The notes under the pieces are model-generated. The model did not search any database and was not told the DNA's origin. It was given only the letters and a program-made list of their open reading frames with translations. From CAYNLG01 sp964397995 (GTDB lineage Bacteria; Planctomycetota; Phycisphaerae; FEN-1346): a stretch of 28,485 nt of DNA. The stretch covers positions 1 to 28,485 of the forward strand of contig CAYNLG010000050.1 in NCBI GenBank assembly GCA_964397995.1. The letters run 5' to 3'. Position numbers and translations under genes: made by a program. Position 1 is the first letter of the stretch; each line of letters begins with the position of its first letter. Positions 8,364 to 15,614 of this stretch are shown piece after piece.

Positions 8364-9569
8364 GTGGCCGAGCTCACGATCACCGACGTCCGCACCGTCC
8401 TTACGCAGCCGGGCCGCCACCGCCTTCTCGTCGTTCGCGTCGTGACGAGCGAGACCGGCCTCGAGGGCCTTGGCTGCGCCACCTTCCACCAGCGGCCGAT
8501 GGCCGTCAAGGCCACCGTCGACCACCACCTGCGCCCGCTCGTCCTGGGGCGCGACCCGCGACGGACGCAGGACCTCTGGCGCGTCATGACCGGCGGCGGG
8601 TACTGGCGGCACGGGCCGGTGCTGAACTGTGCGGCAAGCGGCATCGACATGGCCCTCTGGGACATCAAGGGCAAGCTCGCCGGGATGCCCTGCTACGAGC
8701 TGTGGGGGGGCCTGGCCCGGCCGGCGGCGACGGTCTACGTCCACTGCGACGCCCCCACCCCGGAGGCCCTGGCCGACCAGGTCCGCCGGCGCCTGGCCGA
8801 CGGCGTCACGCATTGCCGGTGCCAGATGGGCGGCTACGCGGGCGTCGAGGCCCGCGAGGTCGCCCCGCCCCCCGGGGCCGCCGCGGGCGCGTACTTCGAC
8901 CCGAAGGAAAAGCTGCGGCGGGTGCCGGCCCTCTTCGCCTACCTGCGCGAGGAACTCGGCGACGACGTCGAACTCCTCTACGACGTCCACGAGCGGCTCG
9001 ACCCGCCGGACGCGGTGCTCCTGGCGAAGCAACTGGAACCGTACCGCCTCTTCTTCCTCGAGGACCCGGTCGCGCCGGAAGACCTCGCGGCCCTCGGGCG
9101 GCTGCGGAGCCAGTGCGCGACGCCCATCGCCATGGGCGAACTCTTCAGCCACCCCGCCGAGGCCCACGCCGCCGTCACCCGAGGGCTCATCGACTTCCTC
9201 CGCGTCCACCTCGCCCAGGTCGGCGGCATTACGCCGGCCCTGAAGCTCGCCCACCTGGCCGAGGCGTGCGGCGTGCGGACCGCCTGGCACGGGCCGCCCG
9301 ACCAGTCGCCGGTGGGGGCGGCCGCGATGGTCCACCTGGACGTGGCGCTCGCGAACTTCGGCATCCAGGAGTGGTGCGACGCCGACGACGCCACGCGGGA
9401 GGTCTTCCCCGGGGCGCTCGCGCGGGAGGGCGGGGCCGTCGCGCCGAGCGAAGGGCCGGGCCTCGGGGTGGAGCTGGACGAGGCCGCCGCGGCGCGCCAT
9501 CCGGCGTCGAAGGCCGATCCGACGTGGACCGAGACGCGCCGGCCGGACGGGGGCCACACGTGGCCGTAG
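8364..9569 (+). CDS. RspA / D-mannonate dehydratase-type enolase-superfamily enzyme
   Basis: A 401-aa member of the enolase superfamily, mannonate dehydratase (ManD/RspA) subgroup, which dehydrates sugar acids through a Mg-stabilised enediolate. The capping domain carries YWRHGPVLNCAASGIDMALW and DIKGKLAG. The barrel has the expected metal ligands: D207 (in YDVHE), E233 (FFLEDP) and E259 (MGELF). H209 and H309 (WHGPPD) are in the acid/base positions. The subgroup ending FGIQEW...VFPGAL...PGLGVELDEAAAARHP is intact. The residue two after H309 is Pro. As I recall, characterised high-activity mannonate dehydratases have Ala here, and Pro goes with weak activity or activity on gluconate, so the exact substrate is open. 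GTG at 8364 has GGAGGG 4 bases upstream. It is probably cotranscribed with the SDR gene. Confidence 0.92.
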   Translation: MAELTITDVRTVLTQPGRHRLLVVRVVTSETGLEGLGCATFHQRPMAVKATVDHHLRPLVLGRDPRRTQDLWRVMTGGGYWRHGPVLNCAASGIDMALWDIKGKLAGMPCYELWGGLARPAATVYVHCDAPTPEALADQVRRRLADGVTHCRCQMGGYAGVEAREVAPPPGAAAGAYFDPKEKLRRVPALFAYLREELGDDVELLYDVHERLDPPDAVLLAKQLEPYRLFFLEDPVAPEDLAALGRLRSQCATPIAMGELFSHPAEAHAAVTRGLIDFLRVHLAQVGGITPALKLAHLAEACGVRTAWHGPPDQSPVGAAAMVHLDVALANFGIQEWCDADDATREVFPGALAREGGAVAPSEGPGLGVELDEAAAARHPASKADPTWTETRRPDGGHTWP

Positions 9570-9675
9570 GCCCCGCCTTGGCCTAACCCCTTGATCTGCA
9601 ACCGCTTAGGGCTATCTTTGCCGCATGGCGAACCGTGCCCCGCGCATTCGTTTTCCGAAAAACCGTCACTTCGAT

Positions 9676-9703
9676 TTGACTGGGGCCGGTTCTGCGGTAT
9701 ACT
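9676..9703 (+). promoter_or_regulatory. Sigma70-like promoter of the candidate ncRNA
   Basis: TTGACT (9676-9681), a 16-base spacer and TATACT (9698-9703), five of six matches in each box. This is the best promoter in the window. The predicted start is near 9710. No coding sequence on this strand lies within reach downstream. Confidence 0.65.
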
Positions 9704-9709
9704 ATAGGC

Positions 9710-9925
9710 GTGTGAAGGAGCGGTTGGCGCTTGCAGCTGCGCCAATCCACTGACAACCGACTTGCAAACCGCCACCGGAGGTCGCGCTTCGGCGCGAAGG
9801 GGGTGGCGGCAGCGCCTGAGATGGGTACGGGATGGCGGTCAATCCCGTGTCCAGAATCCCGGGGATATTGACGTAGGACCGCGGGCCGGGGCCGTAAAGG
9901 AGGGATGCGGCTCCGGCCACCTTTC
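9710..9925 (+). ncRNA. Candidate orphan structured RNA, four hairpins
   Basis: Downstream of the promoter come four stems. H1 (9722-9730/9739-9747) has 9 bp with one G-U and an 8-base loop. H2 is an 8-bp outer stem (9769-9776/9802-9809) with an internal loop and an inner CGCGC-UUCG-GCGCG cap (9783-9796). H3 (9827-9833/9842-9848) has 7 bp and an 8-base loop. H4 (9884-9894/9908-9918) has 11 bp with one G-U, and its loop UAAAGGAGGGAUG looks like a ribosome site. H4 is followed by ACCUUUCU, at best a weak terminator. The ends are estimates. It does not match tmRNA, RNase P, SRP or 6S RNA as I know them. A riboswitch is unlikely because no gene follows on this strand. Confidence 0.45.
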
Positions 9926-9996
9926 TGCGCCGATTGCGCCGGACGCCCGACGCAACCGCACCCTTTCGGGAGGCTTCGTGTGTGCGGGGCCCCAGC

Positions 9997-10806
9997 TCAC
10001 TCTGCCGCCGGCACCTCGGCCTCCTTCGGCGCGCCATCCGGCTCCGGCGCGGGCGCCGCCTCGGGCGGCGCGTCCGCGGGAACGTCCGCCGGCCTCTCGG
10101 CGGCCGCGGTCTCCAGGCCCACCACCAGGTCGTCGCCGCGCACCAGGATGACGCCGGACCGGCCGAGGACGGCCGTCAGCGGCCCCCACGCACATCCCGG
10201 CCGCAGGTACGCCGCCACCGGGCTCTCGGGCTTGGCCTTCTCGCCAGGCTTCTTCTCGCGCGGCGGGACGAGGCGGTAGGTGGGCGGGGCGGCGTCGCCG
10301 GCGTCCTCGGGCGGCGGGCCCTCGCCGCGCGGCCCGTGGCGATAGCGATAATAGAGGTGCGCGCGCGGCAGGTACGTCGGCGCCAAAGCGCCGACGTCCT
10401 CGGGCCACGTCCCCCCATGGTCGGCCCGGTAGGCCTCGACGGCGCGGGCGACGGCCTCGAGGTCGGCCTCGGCGGCCCGGAGGCGGCGGCGGCTGGACGC
10501 GTCGCGGAGCAACTCTGCCGTCACGGCCATCCCCACGGCCGCCACGACAACCACCACGACCGCGACGAGCCGCCGGCGGGCCTCGGCCCGCTGCAGGTCC
10601 CGACGCCGCGTCCCCGTCTTGATGCGGAAGAACAGGACCACCGCCCCGGCGGCCCCCGCCAGCACCAGCCCCTCCCACACGTGGTGCAGCACCCGGTTGA
10701 CCGTCCACGACGCGGGCACCGGCAGCACCAGCAGATGGACGAGCAGGAGGACGACGGCGGCGGTCGCGCCGACGACGAGAGCGCGGACGGCCTGCGGCTT
10801 GGTCAT
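9997..10806 (-). CDS. Membrane protein with pseudopilin-like domain
   Basis: A 269-aa protein of unknown function. Two membrane spans occupy about residues 8-30 and 45-62. A third (about 80-102, Val/Ala-rich) leads into a helix and globular segment, LEAVARAVEAYRADHGGTWPED, which resembles the N-terminal helix region of type II secretion major pseudopilins (GspG-like). A Pro/Ala/Glu-rich tail (about 235-269) ends the protein. The ATG at 10806 is chosen over an in-frame ATG 54 bases upstream because GAAAGGA lies just before it. It is last in a minus-strand run of six genes. There is no prepilin peptidase site at the extreme N-terminus, so it is a fused pilin-like domain rather than a true pilin. 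The function is not known. Confidence 0.8.
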   Translation of the reverse strand: MTKPQAVRALVVGATAAVVLLLVHLLVLPVPASWTVNRVLHHVWEGLVLAGAAGAVVLFFRIKTGTRRRDLQRAEARRRLVAVVVVVVAAVGMAVTAELLRDASSRRRLRAAEADLEAVARAVEAYRADHGGTWPEDVGALAPTYLPRAHLYYRYRHGPRGEGPPPEDAGDAAPPTYRLVPPREKKPGEKAKPESPVAAYLRPGCAWGPLTAVLGRSGVILVRGDDLVVGLETAAAERPADVPADAPPEAAPAPEPDGAPKEAEVPAAE

Positions 10807-10884
10807 GGGCGGTCCTTTCGAGGGCGGCGGCATTATACCAGCCGCCAGGGGGAAGGCCAAGCGCGTGCGGGCGGCCGCGGCGGT

Positions 10885-11100
10885 TCAGCCTCCGCCGCGC
10901 GGACGCCGCACCAGAAAGTACACCAGCGACCCGACCGGGCCGCCCAGGAGGCACACCAGTACCCACGCCGTCCGGGCGCGGCCAACCGCCGTCGACCGCG
11001 TGGCGGCGTCCAGCACCATCCAGCCCCAGAAGCCGAAGACGGCGAGCGCCAGGCCGATGCCCACGAAACTCAGCGTCAGGTAGACCAGTGTTTCGAGCAT
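10885..11100 (-). CDS. PLDc_N domain small membrane protein
   Basis: A 71-aa protein with two membrane spans (about 5-28 and 42-63) and the PLDc_N pattern: WGWMVLDAATR after the first helix and TAWVLVCLLGGPVGSLVYFLVRRP at the second, shown as the family hallmark. This domain is the membrane anchor of cardiolipin synthases, but it also occurs alone, as here, with no phospholipase D catalytic HKD motif. Stand-alone forms have no established role. It starts 25 bases after the 45-aa gene and probably belongs to the same operon. Confidence 0.85.
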   Translation of the reverse strand: MLETLVYLTLSFVGIGLALAVFGFWGWMVLDAATRSTAVGRARTAWVLVCLLGGPVGSLVYFLVRRPRGGG

Positions 11101-11125
11101 GCGGCCCGCCCCGTCTCCGGCACTC

Positions 11126-11263
11126 CTACCGCCCGAGTTCCCGCTGCCGCGCCGGGCGGCGGATGCCCAGGTACAGCACCGCCCCGAGGCCGGTCACGCG
11201 CGTCACTTCGGCAACACGGGTTTCGGCCATGCCCTCGGCCGCCTGGGCCAGAAGCTCCAGCAT
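11126..11263 (-). CDS. Small protein, 45 aa
   Basis: A short frame with a very good ribosome site: AAAGGAG (11278-11272) lies 8 bases before the ATG at 11263. The product begins MLELLAQAAEGMAETRVAEV, continues with a Gly/Leu stretch VTGLGAVLYLGI, and ends in a basic tail RRPARQRELGR. It fits exactly into the gap between the zinc-ribbon gene and the PLDc_N gene, on the same strand. I recognise no family. An amphipathic membrane-associated peptide is plausible. The call rests on the ribosome site and the operon position. Confidence 0.6.
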   Translation of the reverse strand: MLELLAQAAEGMAETRVAEVTRVTGLGAVLYLGIRRPARQRELGR

Positions 11264-11288
11264 CCCCGCGGCTCCTTTGACGTTCGTG

Positions 11289-11633
11289 TCAGCGGAACCG
11301 GGCCCCGCACCGCGGGCACGCGGCCGCCCGGGCGTCGCCCAGGCTGATCGGCGTCTCGCACGCCGGGCACCGCAGCAGACGGCTGCCGACGGTCAGCATC
11401 ACCAGCAGGGTCAGGCCCAGCACCCCGATTGCCGGCCACAGGGCCGCCGTCACCTCCAGGATCAGCACCACCGCGAACCCCGCGGCCACGACGGCCGCGA
11501 CGCCCACGACGAGGCCGTACCCGCGCAGCCGGCGCGCGAGGCGCCCCCGCACGTCGGGAGCGGCGCCCGGCGCGTCCTCGGTCTCCTCCGGCGCGCCACC
11601 GGGCCTTCGGTTCGCTCGGTGCCCGCGTGTCAT
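11289..11633 (-). CDS. Two-span membrane protein with C-terminal zinc ribbon
   Basis: A 114-aa protein with a polar, basic first 38 residues. Two hydrophobic helices follow at about 40-62 and 66-86 (GLVVGVAAVVAAGFAVV; ALWPAIGVLGLTLLVML). The C-terminus is a compact zinc ribbon, CPACETPISL...CPRCGARFR, with two CPxC knuckles. Its ATG overlaps the stop of the carboxylesterase gene by four bases (ATGA), so the two are translationally coupled. I know no assigned function. Similar membrane-tethered zinc ribbons are common hypothetical proteins in planctomycetes. Confidence 0.8.
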   Translation of the reverse strand: MTRGHRANRRPGGAPEETEDAPGAAPDVRGRLARRLRGYGLVVGVAAVVAAGFAVVLILEVTAALWPAIGVLGLTLLVMLTVGSRLLRCPACETPISLGDARAAACPRCGARFR

Positions 11634-13267
11634 GGCAGGGGTCCCCCCGTCTCAGCCTCCGCGCGCCGGCGGTGTTTCGCCGCGCGGGCGGCGTCGGCCA
11701 GGTCGCATTCGGCGTTCAGCAGGTCCGTGCGGACGGCGACGCCGTCGCCGAGTTCCATCGCGGCCTTGTTCTCGGGCGTCCAGGCCGGCCACGCCGGCCG
11801 CCCGTCGCCGTTCGGGTCGCCCGTCCGGGCGAAGGCCACCCAGTAGCCCATCATCGTGTCGCTGAGGCGGTGGTCGGCCGGGGCGAACGCCCGCCGCCGC
11901 TTGACCGTCCCGAAGACGTAGCCGATCTCCAGGCCGTGAAACGCGCCGAGGTCGCGCCGCCTTCCGAGGGGCGGCCGGCGCGTGAAGTGGTACAGGTACG
12001 CCTTCGCCCCGTGGGCGGCCGCGTCGCGGGCCATCGCCCGGGCCGGGGCGGCAAACGCCGTCACGGTGACCACGCGGTTCAGGGCGGCCTCGACGGCGGC
12101 CTCGTCCGACCCGTCGCGGGGAAAGAGCCTCAGCGCCTCCTCCAGCCGCCCCGGAAACGCCCGCTCCAGCACCCGCCGGCACCCCGCTGCCGTCCGCACC
12201 GGCAGTTGCCTCAGGAACACCGTCCCCTCGTCGGCGTTCGACCCGACCAAGACGGGCACGCCATGGCTCCCGCCGCGCGCCCACAAGTCGACCGGGTCGT
12301 TCGGCAGGATCACCCCGTCGACGCAGGGCCCGAACTTCAGGCCGCTCCCGAAGAGGCCCTGGGCCGGGTCGGCCGCCTCCAGGAGGTCGCGCGGCGTCAC
12401 CCGGCGCAGGGCGGCCGCGGGGTCGGCGGCGTCCGTGAGGCCGAGGCGCTCGGCCACGCGCCGGCCGACGGCCTCGGCAGGCTCCAGGCCGTACCAGCGC
12501 TCGCGAAGGTGGCGGTTGTGGCCGACCGGGCCGCCGCTCTGCAGGATCGCGCGGTGGAAGAGCCCCTGCGCCGACGGCGCCACCAACAGCCGCGCAATCG
12601 ACGCCGCCCCCGCCGACTCGCCGAACACCGTCACCCGCGTCGGGTCGCCGCCGAACGCCACGATGTTTCGCCGCACCCACCGCAGGGCCTCGACCTGGTC
12701 CAACAACCCGTAGTTGCCGCTCACGCCGTAGGGCGACTCGGCCGAGAGCGCCGGATGGGCCAGGTACCCGAGCGGCCCGAGCCGGTAGTTGAGCGTCGCC
12801 ACCACCACGCCGCGCGACGCCAACGCCGCCCCGTCATAGAACGGCATCGCCCCGGACCCCGTCGTGTGCCCGCCGCCGTGAATCCACACCATCACCGGCT
12901 TCAGGGCGTCCCGCCGCGGCGACGGCGTCCAGACGTTCAGCGTCAGGCAATCCTCGTCGGTGCGGCCGAGGCGGCCGGTCATCATCGGCACCGGCTGCGG
13001 GCACCACGGACCGAACGCCGTGCAGGGGCGCGGCTCCGTCCAAGGCAGGGGCGGCTGGGGCGGACGCCACCGGAGCCCGCCCACCGGCGGCCGCGCGTAC
13101 GGGATGCCACGGAAGACCGAAACCTCGCCCTCGACCGTGCCCACCACCGGTCCGGCGTCGAGCCGGACCGGGCCGGCCTCCGCCGGCACCGTCTCGGCGC
13201 GGACGGGCGCGCCAAGCGCCGCCTGCCACGCGGCCCCGATCAGCAGGATGCGTGCGGCCAGGTTCAT
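11630..13267 (-). CDS. Type B carboxylesterase, exported
   Basis: Alpha/beta-hydrolase of the carboxylesterase type B family (para-nitrobenzyl esterase/cholinesterase relatives), 545 aa from the ATG at 13267. That start leaves a clear signal peptide, about residues 1-24 (NLAARILLIGAAWQAALG), and has GGAG 6 bases upstream. Another in-frame ATG 54 bases upstream would bury the signal. FRGIPYARPPVGGLRWRPP is the family's start hallmark. The oxyanion loop is WIHGGG. The triad is intact: Ser218 in GESAGA, Glu347 in NADEGT and His444 in FHGLEIGYVFG. It probably hydrolyses esters outside the cytoplasm; the substrate is unknown. It is second in the minus-strand operon and coupled to the zinc-ribbon gene. 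Confidence 0.95.
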   Translation of the reverse strand: MNLAARILLIGAAWQAALGAPVRAETVPAEAGPVRLDAGPVVGTVEGEVSVFRGIPYARPPVGGLRWRPPQPPLPWTEPRPCTAFGPWCPQPVPMMTGRLGRTDEDCLTLNVWTPSPRRDALKPVMVWIHGGGHTTGSGAMPFYDGAALASRGVVVATLNYRLGPLGYLAHPALSAESPYGVSGNYGLLDQVEALRWVRRNIVAFGGDPTRVTVFGESAGAASIARLLVAPSAQGLFHRAILQSGGPVGHNRHLRERWYGLEPAEAVGRRVAERLGLTDAADPAAALRRVTPRDLLEAADPAQGLFGSGLKFGPCVDGVILPNDPVDLWARGGSHGVPVLVGSNADEGTVFLRQLPVRTAAGCRRVLERAFPGRLEEALRLFPRDGSDEAAVEAALNRVVTVTAFAAPARAMARDAAAHGAKAYLYHFTRRPPLGRRRDLGAFHGLEIGYVFGTVKRRRAFAPADHRLSDTMMGYWVAFARTGDPNGDGRPAWPAWTPENKAAMELGDGVAVRTDLLNAECDLADAARAAKHRRRAEAETGGPLP

Positions 13268-13343
13268 CCTCGGCTCCGTACGGACCCCGGCCGGCCGGGC
13301 CGCGCCCATCGCCCCGTCCATGCCGAACGTCCTTTGCCGGGCC

Positions 13344-14060
13344 TTATTCCGGCGGGGCGTCCCACGTCTCGATGTGCCCGTCCGCGAACAGCACGTTCAC
13401 CCCCTCGTACGGCGCGCACGCCGGGTTGTCCCACACCAGCGGCGTCCCCGGCGGCACCTGGTCCAGGAAGGCCGCGGCGGGCTTGCAATACACGTACCGG
13501 GGCATGTCCACCTCCACCAGCATCTCTGGCGGCACCAGCTGCTCCGCCACGAGGGCGTCCAGGCTGTCCGGCAGCCGGTTCTCGCGCATGGCGGCATACA
13601 TGTGCAGGGCGTTGCCGATCTGGTGGAGGTCGGCGGCCCCGCGGGCCTGGTACGCCTCGCTCCGGGCTTCGTGAAACGCCGCCGGCGCCAGAAAGACCAG
13701 CAGCGCCACGACCAGCAGTTGGAGCACCAGGCCCGCGTACCCGAGGACGGTCCCGGCCAGCGCCATCCCGCGCCCGCCGACCTTCCCTTCGGACCGCTTG
13801 ATCTGCCCGAGCGCCATGTGCCCGCACACGATGGCCACCAGCGGCCCGACCAGCGGGATACACGGCAGCAGGCTGGCCACGAGGCTGACGATGGCCAGGG
13901 CCGAGGTCGTCGGCCGGGCCCCGGGCGGCCGACCCGCGGGGGCGGCCCCGGCCCCGGGCGGCAAAGGCGGCGACGGCGGCTGGGCCGGCGGCGGCCCGCC
14001 CCCGGGCGTCGCGGGCGGCTGATGCGGCTCGTTCGGCGAAGCAGGCGGCGTCTGGGTCAT
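13344..14060 (-). CDS. DUF4190-type membrane protein with pilin-like C-terminus (H-X9-DG type)
   Basis: A 238-aa protein in three parts. Residues 1-50 are a Pro/Gly/Ala-rich cytoplasmic tail. Two membrane spans at about 51-120 carry the DUF4190 pattern (ALAIVSLVASLLPCIPLVGPLVAIVCGHMALGQI), seen here as the family hallmark. From about 125 a helix, DLHQIGNALHMYAAM, leads to a small extracytoplasmic domain ending VNVLFADGHIETW. FADGH near the end is the signature of the planctomycete pilin-like H-X9-DG proteins. It is first in the operon. A purine-rich run (AGGGAGAGGGAGAG) precedes the ATG, and a TACAAT box lies about 130 bases upstream. The fusion suggests a membrane-anchored pilin-fold sensor or structural protein; this is not demonstrated. 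Confidence 0.82.
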   Translation of the reverse strand: MTQTPPASPNEPHQPPATPGGGPPPAQPPSPPLPPGAGAAPAGRPPGARPTTSALAIVSLVASLLPCIPLVGPLVAIVCGHMALGQIKRSEGKVGGRGMALAGTVLGYAGLVLQLLVVALLVFLAPAAFHEARSEAYQARGAADLHQIGNALHMYAAMRENRLPDSLDALVAEQLVPPEMLVEVDMPRYVYCKPAAAFLDQVPPGTPLVWDNPACAPYEGVNVLFADGHIETWDAPPE

Positions 14061-14191
14061 CGGTCTCTCCCTCTCCCTGGAGGCTGCGGCACCGCCGGCG
14101 CCGGCCCCATCGGCCGGAACGCCCGGCGGTCCCGCCCTATGCTCATTCGCCCCTGGGCGCGCCCCCGGGGCGCCCCTCCCGGCGCCCCCCG

Positions 14192-14197
14192 ATTGTA
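14192..14197 (-). promoter_or_regulatory. Possible -10 box for the envelope operon
   Basis: TACAAT on the minus strand, five of six matches to TATAAT, about 130 bases before the DUF4190 gene. No convincing -35 box is seen at the right distance. Confidence 0.3.
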
Positions 14198-14231
14198 CCC
14201 GCGCGCCGCCGCCGACGCACGCCTCCAGACG

Positions 14232-14260
14232 TTGATTTCCACCTACCCCGGGGCTACGAT
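14232..14260 (+). promoter_or_regulatory. Promoter giving a probably leaderless mRNA
   Basis: TTGATT (14232-14237), a 17-base spacer and TACGAT (14255-14260). Only six bases separate the -10 box from the ATG at 14267, so transcription should start at or next to the initiation codon. No ribosome site precedes this ATG, consistent with leaderless translation. Confidence 0.6.
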
Positions 14261-14266
14261 AGGTCC

Positions 14267-15613
14267 ATGCAGACCGTCTCCGAACGCGGCCCGGGGGGGT
14301 CGCGCGCCCCGGCGGCCGCCCGCGGCGCGATCCTCGTCCTCCTGGCTCTCGCCCTGGCCGCCCGCGTCGCCCTGGTTCTGACGATGGCCGGCGCGGCCGC
14401 CTCCCGCTTCCCGGCCTCGCGCGAGCACCTGGCCATCGGGCGGGGCCTGGCGGCGGGTCTCGGCTACCGCCTCCCCGAGACCGTCCTCGGCCGCACCTAT
14501 GCCGCGCGATACCCGCCCGCGTACCCGGCCCTCGTGGCCGCGGCCCATGCCGCCAGCGACGACGCCCTCCACGTCCTGCTCCTGGTCCAGGCCGTCGCCG
14601 GCACGGCCACCGTCGCCCTGGCCGCCTGGATGGCCTGGCGCCTGGCGGGGCTGTGGGCGGCCATGGTGGCGGTGGTGCTTCTTGCCTTCGACACGTACCA
14701 AGTCTACTTCGCGGCCCTGGCCCTGCCGGACGTCGTGGCCGGGCTGCTGCTCGCGCTGGCCCTCGCGGTCGGCCTGGCGTTCGTCCGGGCGGTCGGGCGC
14801 GGCCGCGGGCGGGGGGCCCTCGTCTGGGCCGCCGCCGCCGGCCTCGCCCTGGCCGGGGCCGCCTGCACCGACGCCCGCCTGCTCGCCGTGGTGCCGGTGG
14901 CGGGCGTGGCAGCGCTCCTGGGCCGGCCGAGGCGGCGATGGCTGGCTGGCTGGGGCCTGGGCACGGCCGTGGTGCTGGCGGCTCTGGCCCCGTGGCTGAT
15001 CCGCAACCAGTTCCGCCTGGGCGCCCCGGTCCTGACGACCGCCGCCGGCGAGGCCCTCTACGAGGCCCAGCGCCCGCTCGACCCGGCGTTCGAGGCGACC
15101 TTGGCCGAGGCGGCGACGCGCGAGGGCGCCCTGGCGGCCCACCGCGAGGCCCTCGCCCACAAGACCGCCGCCCTCGGCGAGGTCCAGCGCGACGCCTGGT
15201 ACGCCGCCCGCGCCGCCCGCCTGGCCGCCGACCGCCCCGGCCGCGCCGCCGCCCTGGCCGCCGAGCGGGTCGGGCGGGTGTGGTCGCCGGCGCCGAACTT
15301 CCGGAGGGTCCGGACGCCGCTCCACGGGTTCGCCGGCTGGATGAGTCTGCTCCCGACGGCCGCCCTCGCCCTGCTGGGGGCGGTGGTGCTGCGGCGGCAG
15401 GGGGCGGTCGTCCTGTGGCTGCTGGTGCCGGCGGTGGCCGTGACGCTGCTCAGCCTGGCCGTCCCGGCCAGTTGCCGCGACCGGCTCGTCGCCATGCCGG
15501 CCCTGGCGGCGCTGGGCGGCGCGGGCCTGGCCGGCCTCGGCCGCCGCCCCCGCGGCCCGGCCGACGACGGCGCCCCCGTGGAGGCGGCGGGTTCCGCCCG
15601 GGAGGGCCCCTGA
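14267..15613 (+). CDS. GT39/ArnT-like integral membrane glycosyltransferase
   Basis: A 448-aa polytopic membrane protein resembling the PMT_2/ArnT glycosyltransferase family, which transfers sugars from polyprenyl-phosphate donors outside the inner membrane. After a 20-residue cytoplasmic start come roughly eight to ten hydrophobic helices. The first periplasmic loop carries SREHLAIGRGLAAGLGYR and, further on, RYPPAYPALVAAA, the usual arrangement in this family. The acidic residue normally given by Asp in that loop is here probably Glu (in SREH). The C-terminal third is Arg-rich and lacks a large periplasmic domain. The acceptor is unknown; lipid A or a protein is plausible given the operon. 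The next gene starts one base after its stop. Confidence 0.75.
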   Translation: MQTVSERGPGGSRAPAAARGAILVLLALALAARVALVLTMAGAAASRFPASREHLAIGRGLAAGLGYRLPETVLGRTYAARYPPAYPALVAAAHAASDDALHVLLLVQAVAGTATVALAAWMAWRLAGLWAAMVAVVLLAFDTYQVYFAALALPDVVAGLLLALALAVGLAFVRAVGRGRGRGALVWAAAAGLALAGAACTDARLLAVVPVAGVAALLGRPRRRWLAGWGLGTAVVLAALAPWLIRNQFRLGAPVLTTAAGEALYEAQRPLDPAFEATLAEAATREGALAAHREALAHKTAALGEVQRDAWYAARAARLAADRPGRAAALAAERVGRVWSPAPNFRRVRTPLHGFAGWMSLLPTAALALLGAVVLRRQGAVVLWLLVPAVAVTLLSLAVPASCRDRLVAMPALAALGGAGLAGLGRRPRGPADDGAPVEAAGSAREGP

Positions 15614-15614
15614 C

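Larger units (their letters stand above)
9570..9996 (+). other. 427-base gap with promoter and structured-RNA candidate, no gene
   Basis: This lies between the RspA-like gene (+) and the stop of the pseudopilin-like gene (-). I see no plausible coding frame. The first 105 bases show nothing clear. The rest contains a strong promoter (9676-9703), four consecutive hairpins (9722-9918), and then about 80 bases without recognised structure. Confidence 0.6.

Noticed and set aside
9751..9810. Molybdenum/tungsten cofactor riboswitch (GACAA...GCCACCGG similarity)
   Set aside because: The GCCACC segment is explained by pairing with GGUGGC, other conserved parts are missing, and no molybdenum gene follows on this strand.
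9762..10279. Short plus-strand frames starting within the candidate RNA (ATG at 9762 or 9905)
   Set aside because: They run into the antisense of the pseudopilin-like gene; the apparent ribosome site at 9897-9903 is too close to the ATG at 9905 and lies in a hairpin loop.
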